From the NCBI GenBank assembly GCA_017936765.1, contig JAGBEX010000014.1, positions 372,001 to 436,000 on the forward strand: DNA of 64,000 nt, read 5' to 3'. The notes beneath the pieces were generated by a model that did not search any database, was not told where the DNA came from, and saw only the letters and a list, made by a program, of their open reading frames with translations. A program made the translations under genes and the position numbers. Of the stretch, positions 7,644 through 15,122 are shown in pieces (within the stretch, counting starts at the first letter, position 1; each line of letters starts with the position of its first letter). The stretch comes from Clostridia bacterium (GTDB lineage Bacteria > Bacillota > Clostridia > Christensenellales > Aristaeellaceae).

Positions 7644-9131
7644 TCACAGCAGAATGCAAATCATGCCGCCATCGCCTTCATTGATGATCTTCGTCAGCGT
7701 CTCCTGCACCTTCTCCTGGGCATCTCCCGGCATACGCAAAAGCTTGTTGTTCAGGCCCTCACGCACCATGTCGTCCAGGCTTTTACCAAAGAAATTCGTG
7801 TGCCACAGCTTCTGGGGATCCGTCTCAAACTCATCCAGCAGATACTGCACCAGTTCCTCGCTCTGCTTCTCCGTTCCCACCACCGGGGTGACCTCCGTTT
7901 CGATATCCACCCGGATCAGGTGCAGCGAGGGGGCGTGCGCCTTCAGCTTCACGCCGAATTGGCCGCCCTGCTTCACGATCTCCGGCTCCTCCAGCGTCAT
8001 TTCCGTCATGTTGGGCGTCACCATGCCATAGCCTGTCTCCCGCACCGCGTGGAGTGCCTCAGCCACGTGGTCGTATTCCGCCTTGGCGCTCACCAGCTCC
8101 TTCATCAGCGAAAGCAGGTGTGCATCGCCCCGGATCTCCGTGCCGCATTCCTCGCCCAGCACCCGGTTGAACAGGCCATCCTTCAACGGCAGCGCAAAGT
8201 CCATCCTGCCTTCACCGGGGTACGCCTGCACTTCCTTCACCTCGCCCGCGTATTCCGAGGCAGCAAACACATCGGCAAACACATCGTTTTCCCGCATCCT
8301 GCGCTGGGTCTTGCCTGCTGCCCGCACACCATCCAGCACGTGCTTCACCAGCCAATGGTCATTGTCCAGCGCCCCCAGCCAGGCAGGCACAGCTAGGTGT
8401 GCCTCCCGCAGGGGGAATTCCAGCAGAATGCTCTCCAGCACATGATGAATGTCCTCCACGGACATCTCCTTCACGTTCAGCAGCATCACCGGCACGGCGT
8501 ACTTATCCTCCAGGGCATCCCGCAGCGCCAGCGTTTCAGCTGCTCTGGGCTGGGCGGAGTTCAGCACGATCACAAAGGGCTTGCCCAGCTGCTTCAGCTC
8601 GCCCACCACCCGCTCTTCCGCCTCCACATAGGCGCCCCTGGGCAGGTCAGTGATGCTGCCATCCGTGGTCACCACCATGCCGATGGTGGCGTGGTCGGTC
8701 ATCACCTTGCGGGTACCGATCTCCGCCGCCTGCTCAAAGGGGATATCCTGGTCGAACCAGGGCGTGTGGACCATCCGTGCCGCATCGTTCTCTGAGGTCC
8801 CCAGCACGCCCTTTACCAGATAGCCCACGCTGTCCACCATGCGCACTCGCACCGGAGTCTGCTCCTGCAGCATCACCTGCACCGCCTCGCCGGGCACAAA
8901 CTTGGGCTGCGTGGTCATAATGGTGCGTCCGGAGCCGCTCTGTGGCAGTTCGTCAGCCAGGCGCTCCTTCTTGGGGCCTGCATTCAATTTGGGCAGCACC
9001 AGCTGCTCCATAAACCTTGTGATAAAGGTGCTTTTGCCCGTTCGCACAGGCCCGACCACACCAATGTACACATCACCATCCGTGCGTTCTGCAATATCCT
9101 TGTAGAGATTGAAAGTCATATCCTTTTCCAT
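7644..9131 (-). CDS. spoIVA: Stage IV sporulation protein A (SpoIVA), spore-coat scaffold ATPase
   Basis: SpoIVA polymerises on the forespore surface in an ATP-dependent way and anchors the spore coat; it is made in the mother cell. At 495 residues it is close to the B. subtilis length (492). The N-terminus (NLYKDIAERTDGDVYIGVVG) and the Walker A motif GPVRTGKST are highly characteristic, followed by the switch-like MVDSVGYLVKG region. GAGGAGGG stands six bases before ATG 9131. The promoter upstream has the spacing and -35 of mother-cell sigma-E promoters, agreeing with known regulation. The gene is monocistronic. Confidence 0.97.
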   Translation of the reverse strand: MEKDMTFNLYKDIAERTDGDVYIGVVGPVRTGKSTFITRFMEQLVLPKLNAGPKKERLADELPQSGSGRTIMTTQPKFVPGEAVQVMLQEQTPVRVRMVDSVGYLVKGVLGTSENDAARMVHTPWFDQDIPFEQAAEIGTRKVMTDHATIGMVVTTDGSITDLPRGAYVEAEERVVGELKQLGKPFVIVLNSAQPRAAETLALRDALEDKYAVPVMLLNVKEMSVEDIHHVLESILLEFPLREAHLAVPAWLGALDNDHWLVKHVLDGVRAAGKTQRRMRENDVFADVFAASEYAGEVKEVQAYPGEGRMDFALPLKDGLFNRVLGEECGTEIRGDAHLLSLMKELVSAKAEYDHVAEALHAVRETGYGMVTPNMTEMTLEEPEIVKQGGQFGVKLKAHAPSLHLIRVDIETEVTPVVGTEKQSEELVQYLLDEFETDPQKLWHTNFFGKSLDDMVREGLNNKLLRMPGDAQEKVQETLTKIINEGDGGMICILL

Positions 9132-9160
9132 GGATGTCCCTCCTCACCAGCGCTTATCCA

Positions 9161-9189
9161 TGCTTATGGCGGCCGATGGAGGAATATGC
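9161..9189 (-). promoter_or_regulatory. Sigma-E type mother-cell promoter of spoIVA
   Basis: On the minus strand, GCATATT (9183-9189), 14 bases, CATAAGCA (9161-9168). The -35 and spacing match sigma-E promoters (CATATT / CATAnnnT); the last -10 base deviates. No sigma-A promoter is visible here. Confidence 0.6.
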
Positions 9190-9195
9190 GCAAAA

Positions 9196-9227
9196 CAAAA
9201 AGAGAGAGCCGCAAAGCCCTCTCTTTC
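9196..9227 (-). terminator. Terminator of rplS
   Basis: On the minus strand, a stem with arms AAAGAGAGGGC / GCTCTCTCTTT and a T-rich 3' side follows the rplS stop by about 20 bases. Confidence 0.75.
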
Positions 9228-9247
9228 TGTAAGCAAGTAGTTCCGGA

Positions 9248-9598
9248 TTACACGCGCTTGATCTCCTTGATCTTGGCTGCCTTGCCCTGCAGAGAACGCA
9301 GGTAGTACAGCTTGGCGCGACGCACCTTGCCGTGACGGATCACTTCGACGCGATCAACACGGGGAGAATGGATCGGGAACGTACGCTCAACGCCGATGCC
9401 GTAGGACACGCGACGAACCGTGAAGGTCTCGCGGACACCGCCGTTACGCATAGCGATCACAGTACCCTCGAACGCCTGAAGACGCTCGCGGCTGCCTTCC
9501 ACAACCTTGACCCACACACGAACGGTGTCGCCAACGGTGATCTTGGGCAGATCGGTACGGAGCTGCGCTGCTTCGATAGAACGGATAATTTCGCTCAT
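9248..9598 (-). CDS. rplS: 50S ribosomal protein L19
   Basis: A 116-residue protein matching L19 throughout: [50 protein letters not shown] and the C-terminal [19 protein letters not shown]19 sits at the interface of the 30S and 50S subunits. GGAAGGAGG precedes ATG 9598. It is usually in the rpsP-rimM-trmD-rplS operon, but here it stands alone, with its own promoter and a ~100-base leader containing two small inverted repeats that could be an autoregulatory leader. Confidence 0.97.
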   Translation of the reverse strand: MSEIIRSIEAAQLRTDLPKITVGDTVRVWVKVVEGSRERLQAFEGTVIAMRNGGVRETFTVRRVSYGIGVERTFPIHSPRVDRVEVIRHGKVRRAKLYYLRSLQGKAAKIKEIKRV

Positions 9599-9695
9599 GG
9601 AATGTGCCTCCTTCCCTCATAGACGTTCTTGTCCGGTTCATGCGCATCGCGCACAGAAACCACGGACAGCGGACCGCCCGTATGTCACAGCGATA

Positions 9696-9725
9696 AGTAT
9701 ACCACATTTCCATTGCAGATTGCAA
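9696..9725 (-). promoter_or_regulatory. sigma-A promoter of rplS
   Basis: On the minus strand, TTGCAA (9720-9725), 18 bases, TATACT (9696-9701). Confidence 0.7.
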
Positions 9726-9771
9726 GTGTTTTTTACAATTTCTTTGCAGAAATTGCAAGCATGTGGCATAG

Positions 9772-9798
9772 AAAAAGCACTGCCATTCAGCAGTGCTT
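9772..9798 (-). terminator. Terminator of tRNA-Lys
   Basis: A nine-base stem AAGCACTGC / GCAGTGCTT followed by TTTTTC on the minus strand, starting four bases after the tRNA. Confidence 0.85.
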
Positions 9799-9801
9799 CC
9801 G

Positions 9802-9874
9802 TACACCATCAGGGACTCGAACCCTGGACACCCTGATTAAGAGTCAGGTGCTCTACCAACTGAGCTAATGGTGC
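9802..9874 (-). tRNA. tRNA-Lys (anticodon CTT)
   Basis: A cloverleaf of 73 bases: acceptor arms GCACCAT / ATGGTGT, D-arm GCTCAGTTGGTAGAGC, anticodon loop CTCTTAA (anticodon CTT), T-arm CAGGG-TTCGAGT-CCCTG, discriminator A. CCA is not encoded. It is flanked by its own promoter and terminator. Confidence 0.95.
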
Positions 9875-9902
9875 TCACGTTGCCTTGCGGTCAACGATAG
9901 CT

Positions 9903-9930
9903 ATTATACTCCTTTTCAGCCGGAAGTCAA
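9903..9930 (-). promoter_or_regulatory. sigma-A promoter of tRNA-Lys
   Basis: On the minus strand, TTGACT (9925-9930), 16 bases, TATAAT (9903-9908). Confidence 0.8.
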
Positions 9931-9965
9931 TAGTTATTTTGAAAAAAGTTTGATTTTTTTGATAA

Positions 9966-9997
9966 AAAAGTTCCCACAGCCATAAGACTGTGGGAAG
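9966..9997 (-). terminator. Terminator of the ferredoxin gene
   Basis: A stem TTCCCACAG / CTGTGGGAA followed by CTTTTTT on the minus strand, directly after the stop codon. Confidence 0.85.
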
Positions 9998-10013
9998 CAA
10001 TTTGCCTTTCGGA

Positions 10014-10184
10014 TTACTCCTGCACAGGAGCACCAACGGGGCAGGTGTCGGCGCAAGCGCCGCACTCGATGCAAGCATCGGCGTTGATCTCGTACTTGCC
10101 GTCGCCCTCAGCGATAGCATTCACGGGGCACTCAGCCTCGCAAGCGCCGCAGCTGATGCAATCCGCAGTAATCTTGTATGCCAT
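10014..10184 (-). CDS. 2[4Fe-4S] clostridial-type ferredoxin
   Basis: A 56-residue electron carrier with two CxxCxxCxxxCP motifs: CISCGACEAECP and CIECGACADTCP. Clostridial ferredoxins of this size shuttle low-potential electrons between pyruvate:ferredoxin oxidoreductase, hydrogenases and Rnf-type complexes. The start is ATG 10184 (MAYKITADC), with AAGGAGGTG upstream; the longer frame back to 10283 crosses the promoter and is rejected. It is monocistronic, with a strong promoter and terminator; the leader contains a small inverted repeat (ACACACCGTGTACGATGTGT). Confidence 0.95.
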   Translation of the reverse strand: MAYKITADCISCGACEAECPVNAIAEGDGKYEINADACIECGACADTCPVGAPVQE

Positions 10185-10239
10185 GGTGGATTCACCTCCT
10201 TGCAGAGTAACACATCGTACACGGTGTGTTGTTATAGGT

Positions 10240-10268
10240 ATCATATCACGCTCATGCAGGAAATGCAA
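10240..10268 (-). promoter_or_regulatory. sigma-A promoter of the ferredoxin gene
   Basis: On the minus strand, TTGCAT (10263-10268), 17 bases, TATGAT (10240-10245). Confidence 0.8.
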
Positions 10269-10321
10269 GAGGTAATATTGCAAATCCGGCGTAAAATCAC
10301 ACCAGATTGGTTAGCCGAAAC

Positions 10322-11518
10322 TTACTTCTTCTCTTCCTGGGCAGCCTTCAGCGCAGCTTCCACCGCCTGCTTCCAGGGACTCACCGCAGGCTTGGGGGCT
10401 TCCGGCTTGGCTGCGGGAGCTTCGGCAGGCTTGTCCTGCTTAGGCTGGTTATCCTGCTTGGACTGATTGCCCCGATCCTTGCGCTGCCTGCGGTCGTGGT
10501 TCTCCCCTTCCTGCTTGTCCTTGCGGTTGGGGTTTTCACGCTGCACAGGCTTGCCCAGCTGCTTGTCGCGGGGACGCTCGCGCTTGGGTTCATCGTGGCG
10601 CTGTTCCTCGGCAGGCTTCTCCTCGCTGACCTCAACGGCAGTTTCGGTCTCCGCAGCAGGTTCTTCCGCGGCAGGAGCAGCTTCCTTCTTGGCAGGCTGC
10701 TGGGCAGGCGCGCCCACGCGCTGCACCTCTTCCAGGGGGAAGTCCTTCAGCTCGCTGCTATCGCCCTTCTGGATACGCACACGCACCGTTTCCTTAATGA
10801 TGTTCAGATCCCACACCACGCCGTTGCCGTCGGGGGTGATGACCTCCTTGCCCACCTTGGGCATACGCTTGCGGGTCTGCTCGTAGTTGTCCTGCTCATA
10901 CTTCAGGCAGCACATGAGACGGCCGCACACGCCGCTGATCTTGGTAGGATTCAGCGACAGGTTCTGCTCCTTGGCCATCTTGATGGACACGGGCTGGAAA
11001 TCCCCCAGGAAGGCGCCGCAGCACACAGGACGGCCGCAAGGGCCCAGGCCACCCAGCATCTTGGCCTCATCGCGAACGCCGATCTGCCGCAGCTCGATGC
11101 GGGTCTTGAACACAGCGGCCAGGTCCTTCACCAGGCTGCGGAAGTCCACGCGGCCATTGGCGGTGAAGTAGAACAGGATCTTGCTGTTGTCGAAGGTGTA
11201 CTCCACGCTCACCAGCTTCATGTCCAGCTTATGCTCGCTGATCTTCCTCTGGCAGATGGCATAGGCCTCTTTCTCATTCTGCTTGTTTTCCTGGGCGTGC
11301 TGCACGTCCTGAGCGGTGGCGATGCGCACCACCTGCTTCAGGGGCGAGGTCAGCTGCTCGTCGTTGATCTCACGCACAGGGGTGACCACCTCGCCGAACT
11401 CGATGCCCCGGGCAGTCTCCACGATCACGAAATCACCGGGCGTGGGCCAGAAGGCACCGGGATCGAAAAAATAAAGCTTTCCGGCGTTCTGAAAGCGAAC
11501 GCCAATCACATTGACCAT
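10322..11518 (-). CDS. ricT: RicT (YaaT), PSP1-domain protein, with a long disordered tail
   Basis: RicT belongs to the Y-complex (RicAFT), which stimulates RNase Y-dependent processing and affects sporulation in Bacillus. Residues 1-~270 are the PSP1 domain with its cysteine motifs LGPCGRPVCC and GVCGRLMCCLKYE. Family members are usually about 270-300 residues. Here ~125 further residues follow, rich in Lys, Glu, Gln, Pro and Ala with repeated KQDxxxKQD-like units, clearly low-complexity and probably disordered. ATG 11518 (MVNVIGVRF) has GGAGGAAAG upstream and overlaps the end of holB by 13 bases, so translation is probably coupled. The order darA-holB-ricT is that of the Bacillus yaa region. 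Confidence 0.9.
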   Translation of the reverse strand: MVNVIGVRFQNAGKLYFFDPGAFWPTPGDFVIVETARGIEFGEVVTPVREINDEQLTSPLKQVVRIATAQDVQHAQENKQNEKEAYAICQRKISEHKLDMKLVSVEYTFDNSKILFYFTANGRVDFRSLVKDLAAVFKTRIELRQIGVRDEAKMLGGLGPCGRPVCCGAFLGDFQPVSIKMAKEQNLSLNPTKISGVCGRLMCCLKYEQDNYEQTRKRMPKVGKEVITPDGNGVVWDLNIIKETVRVRIQKGDSSELKDFPLEEVQRVGAPAQQPAKKEAAPAAEEPAAETETAVEVSEEKPAEEQRHDEPKRERPRDKQLGKPVQRENPNRKDKQEGENHDRRQRKDRGNQSKQDNQPKQDKPAEAPAAKPEAPKPAVSPWKQAVEAALKAAQEEKK

Positions 11519-12522
11519 CGGTTTCTTTCCTCCATCAGGCGAAGCAGCAGCTTTTCCACCACCGCCTGCCAAGTTACCTGATTTCCACGGAGCTGCCGCG
11601 CCTCGCGCACAGCCTCCATAAGCTGCACAAAGGCAGCCGTATCGCCATCTGCCGCCATCCTCTGCCAGGGGGCAGGATAGCCGCTTACAGCGCTTCTGTC
11701 TCTCTGTCCCAGGCGCACCAGCAGCATCGTGCGGATGATGTCTTCCACATCGTCCAGCAATTCGTCACTCTGGTCGCGCCTGTCCTTCCATTGGCCGGAC
11801 ACACGCAGGATCTCGCTGCGGCCTTCCAGGCCAAAGAAATCCCGCATGACCTCATTTCTGCGCTGCCAGTAGCCCTCGTCCACCGCTACACTCAGCGCCC
11901 GGCCAATGGAGCCACCGCTGACGTGCAGCGCCTCCTGGGCGCGCAGCTCGTTCACCCCATGGCTGCGCAGCACGTCCAGCACCACGCTATCCGGCCAGGG
12001 GTGCAGCTTCAGCGCCCGGCAGCGGCTCACAATAGTAGGCAGCAGCAGCTCCGGCGCATCGGTGACCAGCAGGAACACGGTGCCTTCCACCGGCTCCTCC
12101 AGGGTCTTCAGCAGGCAGTTCTGGGCGGCAGGGGTCATCTTTTCCGCCTGTTCGATGCGGATGATGCGCCTCCCGCCTGCATAGGTATGCTCACCCGCCT
12201 TGCGGATCACCTCGCGGATGGTCTCCACCTGGATGGTTTTCTCCGGGCGCACAACCAGCACATCGGGGTGAGTTCCCTCGCGTACCTGCACACAGCCGGC
12301 GCACACACCGCAGGGCTTGTTTTCACCTTGACACAGCAAATACTGGCCCATGGCCTGGGCCAGTGTACGTTTGCCAACGCCCGCCATGCCGCTGATGAGA
12401 TAAGCATGGACGGTCGTCCCCTCCCGGAGGGTTTTCATCAGCCCATCATAAACGGCGCCCTGCGGTGCGAAAGCCGCCACGCCGGGCGCTGTGTGGGCAA
12501 ATTGCATTTCAGCCTCTGCCAA
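11506..12522 (-). CDS. holB: DNA polymerase III subunit delta' (HolB)
   Basis: A clamp-loader subunit of the replisome. The sequence shows the AAA+ fold of the gamma/delta' family: P-loop GMAGVGKRT, a four-cysteine zinc module CQGENKPCGVCAGC, and the sensor region AAQNCLLKTLEEP...TIVSRCRALKLHP. The SRC motif around the arginine finger is present. At 338 residues it matches Firmicute HolB. It lies between darA and ricT with short gaps, as in many Firmicutes; tmk, commonly first in this cluster, is absent here. Confidence 0.93.
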   Translation of the reverse strand: MAEAEMQFAHTAPGVAAFAPQGAVYDGLMKTLREGTTVHAYLISGMAGVGKRTLAQAMGQYLLCQGENKPCGVCAGCVQVREGTHPDVLVVRPEKTIQVETIREVIRKAGEHTYAGGRRIIRIEQAEKMTPAAQNCLLKTLEEPVEGTVFLLVTDAPELLLPTIVSRCRALKLHPWPDSVVLDVLRSHGVNELRAQEALHVSGGSIGRALSVAVDEGYWQRRNEVMRDFFGLEGRSEILRVSGQWKDRRDQSDELLDDVEDIIRTMLLVRLGQRDRSAVSGYPAPWQRMAADGDTAAFVQLMEAVREARQLRGNQVTWQAVVEKLLLRLMEERNRWSM

Positions 12523-12543
12523 GGGATGCTCTCCTTACTGGCT

Positions 12544-12873
12544 TTACAGCTTCACAAACTGATCCACGCTCAGCACGAACACCGTCGCGCCGCCCACCAT
12601 GACCTCGATGGGATAGGGCGAATACACGCCGTTCACGCCGGACATGGAGGTAGGAGCCGTTGCGATCTGCTTGCGGGACTTGCAAACCTTCTCGATCACG
12701 GCCATGGCCGCATCGAACTTCTGGTCGTCCACACCCACCAGCAGGGTGGTGTTGCCCGCGCGCAGGAAGCCGCCGGTGGTGGCCAGCTTGGTCACGCCGA
12801 AGCCCTCGTTCATCAGTTTGCTTACCAGACGGGACGCGTCTTCATCCTGGACGATGGCGATAATCAGCTTCAT
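12544..12873 (-). CDS. darA: Cyclic-di-AMP receptor DarA (PstA, YaaQ)
   Basis: A PII-like trimeric protein that binds c-di-AMP. The 109-residue sequence starts MKLIIAIVQDEDASRLVSKL and has the conserved GFGVTKLATTGGFLRAGNTTLLVG segment found in all DarA proteins, followed by the short FEVGGATVFVL-like end (here EVMVGGATVFVL). It is first in the operon with holB and ricT, from the promoter at 12925-12953. Its presence implies a c-di-AMP signalling system, whose cyclase is not in the window. Confidence 0.95.
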   Translation of the reverse strand: MKLIIAIVQDEDASRLVSKLMNEGFGVTKLATTGGFLRAGNTTLLVGVDDQKFDAAMAVIEKVCKSRKQIATAPTSMSGVNGVYSPYPIEVMVGGATVFVLSVDQFVKL

Positions 12874-12924
12874 GTCAGTTCCTCCTTAACTATAAGCGAA
12901 AAGGCTACACCTTTCCTGCTTAAC

Positions 12925-12953
12925 AGTATACAGCATAACAGGCGAAAATGCAA
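12925..12953 (-). promoter_or_regulatory. sigma-A promoter of darA-holB-ricT
   Basis: On the minus strand, TTGCAT (12948-12953), 17 bases, TATACT (12925-12930). Confidence 0.8.
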
Positions 12954-12991
12954 GAGCAACAGCCCAGAATCCACATCCTGCAAAATCATCC

Positions 12992-13020
12992 TTTACTTTT
13001 CCCGCCGCATCCTTTATCAT
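12992..13020 (+). promoter_or_regulatory. Probable sigma-A promoter of the THUMP methyltransferase
   Basis: TTTACT (12992-12997), 17 bases, TATCAT (13015-13020). The next gene starts 23 bases later. Confidence 0.55.
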
Positions 13021-13043
13021 GGACGGGTAAAGGAGTGACTTCA

Positions 13044-14165
13044 TTGAACTTTGCACATATGACTTTTTTTGCCACCGCAGCCTTTGGCCTTGAGGGCATC
13101 GTGGCGGCCGAACTCAAGCGCCTGGGCATGAAGGACGTGCAGGCCGAGATCGGCGGTGCGCGGTTCACCGGCACCATGGCAGACGCCTTCCTGTGCAACC
13201 TGCGCCTGCGCTGTGCCGACCGGGTGCTGATCATCCTGGCGGAAAAGGACTGCCGCAGCTTTGAGGAACTCTTCCAGCTGGTGAAGACCATCCCCTGGGA
13301 AGAGCTGATGCCCATGGATGCCAAGATCAACGTCTCCGGCAAGTGCGCCCGCAGCCAGCTGATGAGTGTCCGTGACTGCCAGTCCATCACCAAGAAGGCC
13401 ATCATCGAGCGCCTGCGCCAGCGCACCCGCCGGGAGACCTTCCCGGAGACCGGCGCGCCCTACCCCATTGAGGTGGCACTCCATGCGGATATTGCCCGCA
13501 TCACCCTGGACACCTCCGGCGAGGCGTTGAACCGCCGCGGCTACCGCACCTGGAACGGCGAGGCGCCCCTGCGCGAGACCCTGGCCGCCGCGCTGGTGGA
13601 GCTGTCCCCCTGGCGGCCCGGTATGCGCCTGCACGACCCCTGCTGCGGCACCGGCACCCTGCTCATCGAGGCTGCCTTCCGCCAGAGCCACCGCGCCCCG
13701 GGCATGAAGCGCATCTTTGCCTGCGAGCATTTCAGCTTCTTCTCCCGCGAGGAAGCCGCCGCCATCCGCCAGCAGGTGTGGAACGACTTCAAGCCCGACC
13801 GTCTGTGCGGCATCAGCGGCTCCGACATCGACCCCGATGCCCTCGACCTGGCCACCCGCCATGTGCGCCAGGCTGGCCTGGAGGGAAAGATCACCCTCAC
13901 CTGCCAGGATCTGCGCACCCTGCAATTGCCGGACGAGGAAGGCGTGTTTCTGTGCAACCCGCCCTACGGCGAGCGCCTCTCCGACCGCAAGTCCTGCGAG
14001 AAGCTCTACCGGGAAATGCGCCTTTTGAAGGAGCGCCACCCCGGCTGGTGCCTGTGCGCCATTTCCTCCGACCCGGCCTTCGAGCGCGCCTATGGCAAGC
14101 GTGCCGACAAGAAGCGCCGCCTGTACAACGGCCGCCTGGAATGCGAATTCCTGATCTACAAGTAA
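13044..14165 (+). CDS. THUMP-domain class I SAM-dependent RNA methyltransferase (RlmK/L-type, YpsC family)
   Basis: Predicted to methylate 23S rRNA at an N2-guanine, as RlmL-type enzymes do, although the exact target is not visible in the sequence. The N-terminal THUMP/ferredoxin-like region (residues 1-~160) is followed by a Rossmann methyltransferase: LHDPCCGTGTLLIEAA (SAM motif I), GSDIDPDALDLATRH and the catalytic NPPYGERL. The start is TTG 13044 (AACTTTGCACATATG follows), because AGGAG lies eight bases before it; ATG 13059 is too far from any Shine-Dalgarno. Length is 373 residues, typical of the Firmicute members. It stands alone with its own terminator. Confidence 0.88.
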   Translation: MNFAHMTFFATAAFGLEGIVAAELKRLGMKDVQAEIGGARFTGTMADAFLCNLRLRCADRVLIILAEKDCRSFEELFQLVKTIPWEELMPMDAKINVSGKCARSQLMSVRDCQSITKKAIIERLRQRTRRETFPETGAPYPIEVALHADIARITLDTSGEALNRRGYRTWNGEAPLRETLAAALVELSPWRPGMRLHDPCCGTGTLLIEAAFRQSHRAPGMKRIFACEHFSFFSREEAAAIRQQVWNDFKPDRLCGISGSDIDPDALDLATRHVRQAGLEGKITLTCQDLRTLQLPDEEGVFLCNPPYGERLSDRKSCEKLYREMRLLKERHPGWCLCAISSDPAFERAYGKRADKKRRLYNGRLECEFLIYK

Positions 14166-14171
14166 AGCAAT

Positions 14172-14206
14172 GCCCCGGAAAGCAAGCCGCTCTCCGGGGC
14201 GTTTTT
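14172..14206. terminator. Intrinsic terminator
   Basis: An eight-base stem GCCCCGGA / TCCGGGGC followed by GTTTTT. It ends the methyltransferase gene and abuts the convergent acetyltransferase gene. Confidence 0.85.
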
Positions 14207-14646
14207 CATGTGTCCATGCGGTTCATGTCCACAAGGGTCTTGTTGCGGTAGCTCAAGTCGTCCCGTCGGGTGAAGCCCATGCGCTCCCAAAAGGCGTTGC
14301 CTGCCTCGTTCCGGCTGAAGGCCACCAGCGCAACCTTGCTGATGCCTTCCTCCCTCAGCGCTTCCATGGCCGCTTCCACCAGCGCCTTGCCGATGCCCTG
14401 AACCCGGCGTTCCGGCTTCACCGCCGTGTGGTAGATATACCCGCGTCTGCCATCGTGGCCCGCCATGATGCAGCCCACGATCTCCCCTGCCTCCACCGCC
14501 ACAAAGCAGGTGGACGGGTTGCGGCGCAGGTAGCGCGCAATGCCCTCCGGCGAATCATCCACATCGTTCAGCCCCATGCCCTTGCAGGATGTCCACAGGG
14601 CGTACAGGCCAGCGTAATCATCCACCGTCATGATTCTGATCTGCAT
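14206..14646 (-). CDS. GNAT-family N-acetyltransferase
   Basis: A 146-residue acetyl-CoA-dependent acetyltransferase. The acetyl-CoA-binding motif A is present (VKPERRVQGIGKALVEAAMEAL), as is the C-terminal NEAGNAFWERMGF motif B. The substrate is unknown; it resembles the YpeA/RimI-like group of small GNATs. ATG 14646 (MQIRIMTVDD) is chosen because GGAGGTG lies six bases upstream. It is the last gene of the popT operon and starts only three bases after the previous GNAT gene. Confidence 0.85.
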   Translation of the reverse strand: MQIRIMTVDDYAGLYALWTSCKGMGLNDVDDSPEGIARYLRRNPSTCFVAVEAGEIVGCIMAGHDGRRGYIYHTAVKPERRVQGIGKALVEAAMEALREEGISKVALVAFSRNEAGNAFWERMGFTRRDDLSYRNKTLVDMNRMDT

Positions 14647-14648
14647 CG

Positions 14649-15110
14649 TCACACCTCCGGCAGTATCATTTCATCCTGCATGTTCACAAAGCCATAGCTT
14701 TCATACAGCGGTCGTCCTGCCGCGGTGGCTTCCAGGGTGATGAAGCGCACACCCCGGCGCCTGCATTCCTCCACCAGCATATCCAGCGTTTTTCTGGCAA
14801 TGCCCCGGCGGCGGTATTCCGGCGCGGTGTACATATTCATGATGTACGCCTTGCGCCCATCCGGATTGCAGCAGGTGGGCATCACCCGGTAAAAGCTCAC
14901 CCCGCCGGTGCCGATCACCTTATCGCCATCATATACCAGCAGCGCCGCATGATCTTCGCCAGCCTGCCGGTAGTACAGCCGGGACTGCTCCTCCACCTCA
15001 GACATATCCGCAGCATCGTCCAGCTGGTTCGCTGCCCGCAGCACCTGGATGCGCGTGCGTACCAGCACTTCCAGGTCAGCAGCATCTGCCCATTCCCAAT
15101 GCAAATCCAT
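14649..15110 (-). CDS. GNAT-family N-acetyltransferase
   Basis: A second small acetyltransferase (153 residues), unrelated in detail to the one after it. Motif A reads MYTAPEYRRRGIARKTLDMLVEE and motif B AAGRPLYESYGF. The N-terminal half (LVRTRIQVLRAAN) is typical of a widespread Firmicute GNAT group of unknown substrate. It lies 12 bases after the transpeptidase/CapA fusion gene and is probably co-transcribed with popT. Confidence 0.85.
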   Translation of the reverse strand: MDLHWEWADAADLEVLVRTRIQVLRAANQLDDAADMSEVEEQSRLYYRQAGEDHAALLVYDGDKVIGTGGVSFYRVMPTCCNPDGRKAYIMNMYTAPEYRRRGIARKTLDMLVEECRRRGVRFITLEATAAGRPLYESYGFVNMQDEMILPEV

Positions 15111-15122
15111 TGCTTTTGCTCC

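Noticed and set aside
10185..10283. 33-codon extension of the ferredoxin
   Set aside because: It spans the promoter; ferredoxins of this type start directly before the first cluster motif.
12948..13043. N-terminal extension of the THUMP methyltransferase from 12948
   Set aside because: It crosses two promoters; the TTG at 13044 has a correct Shine-Dalgarno.
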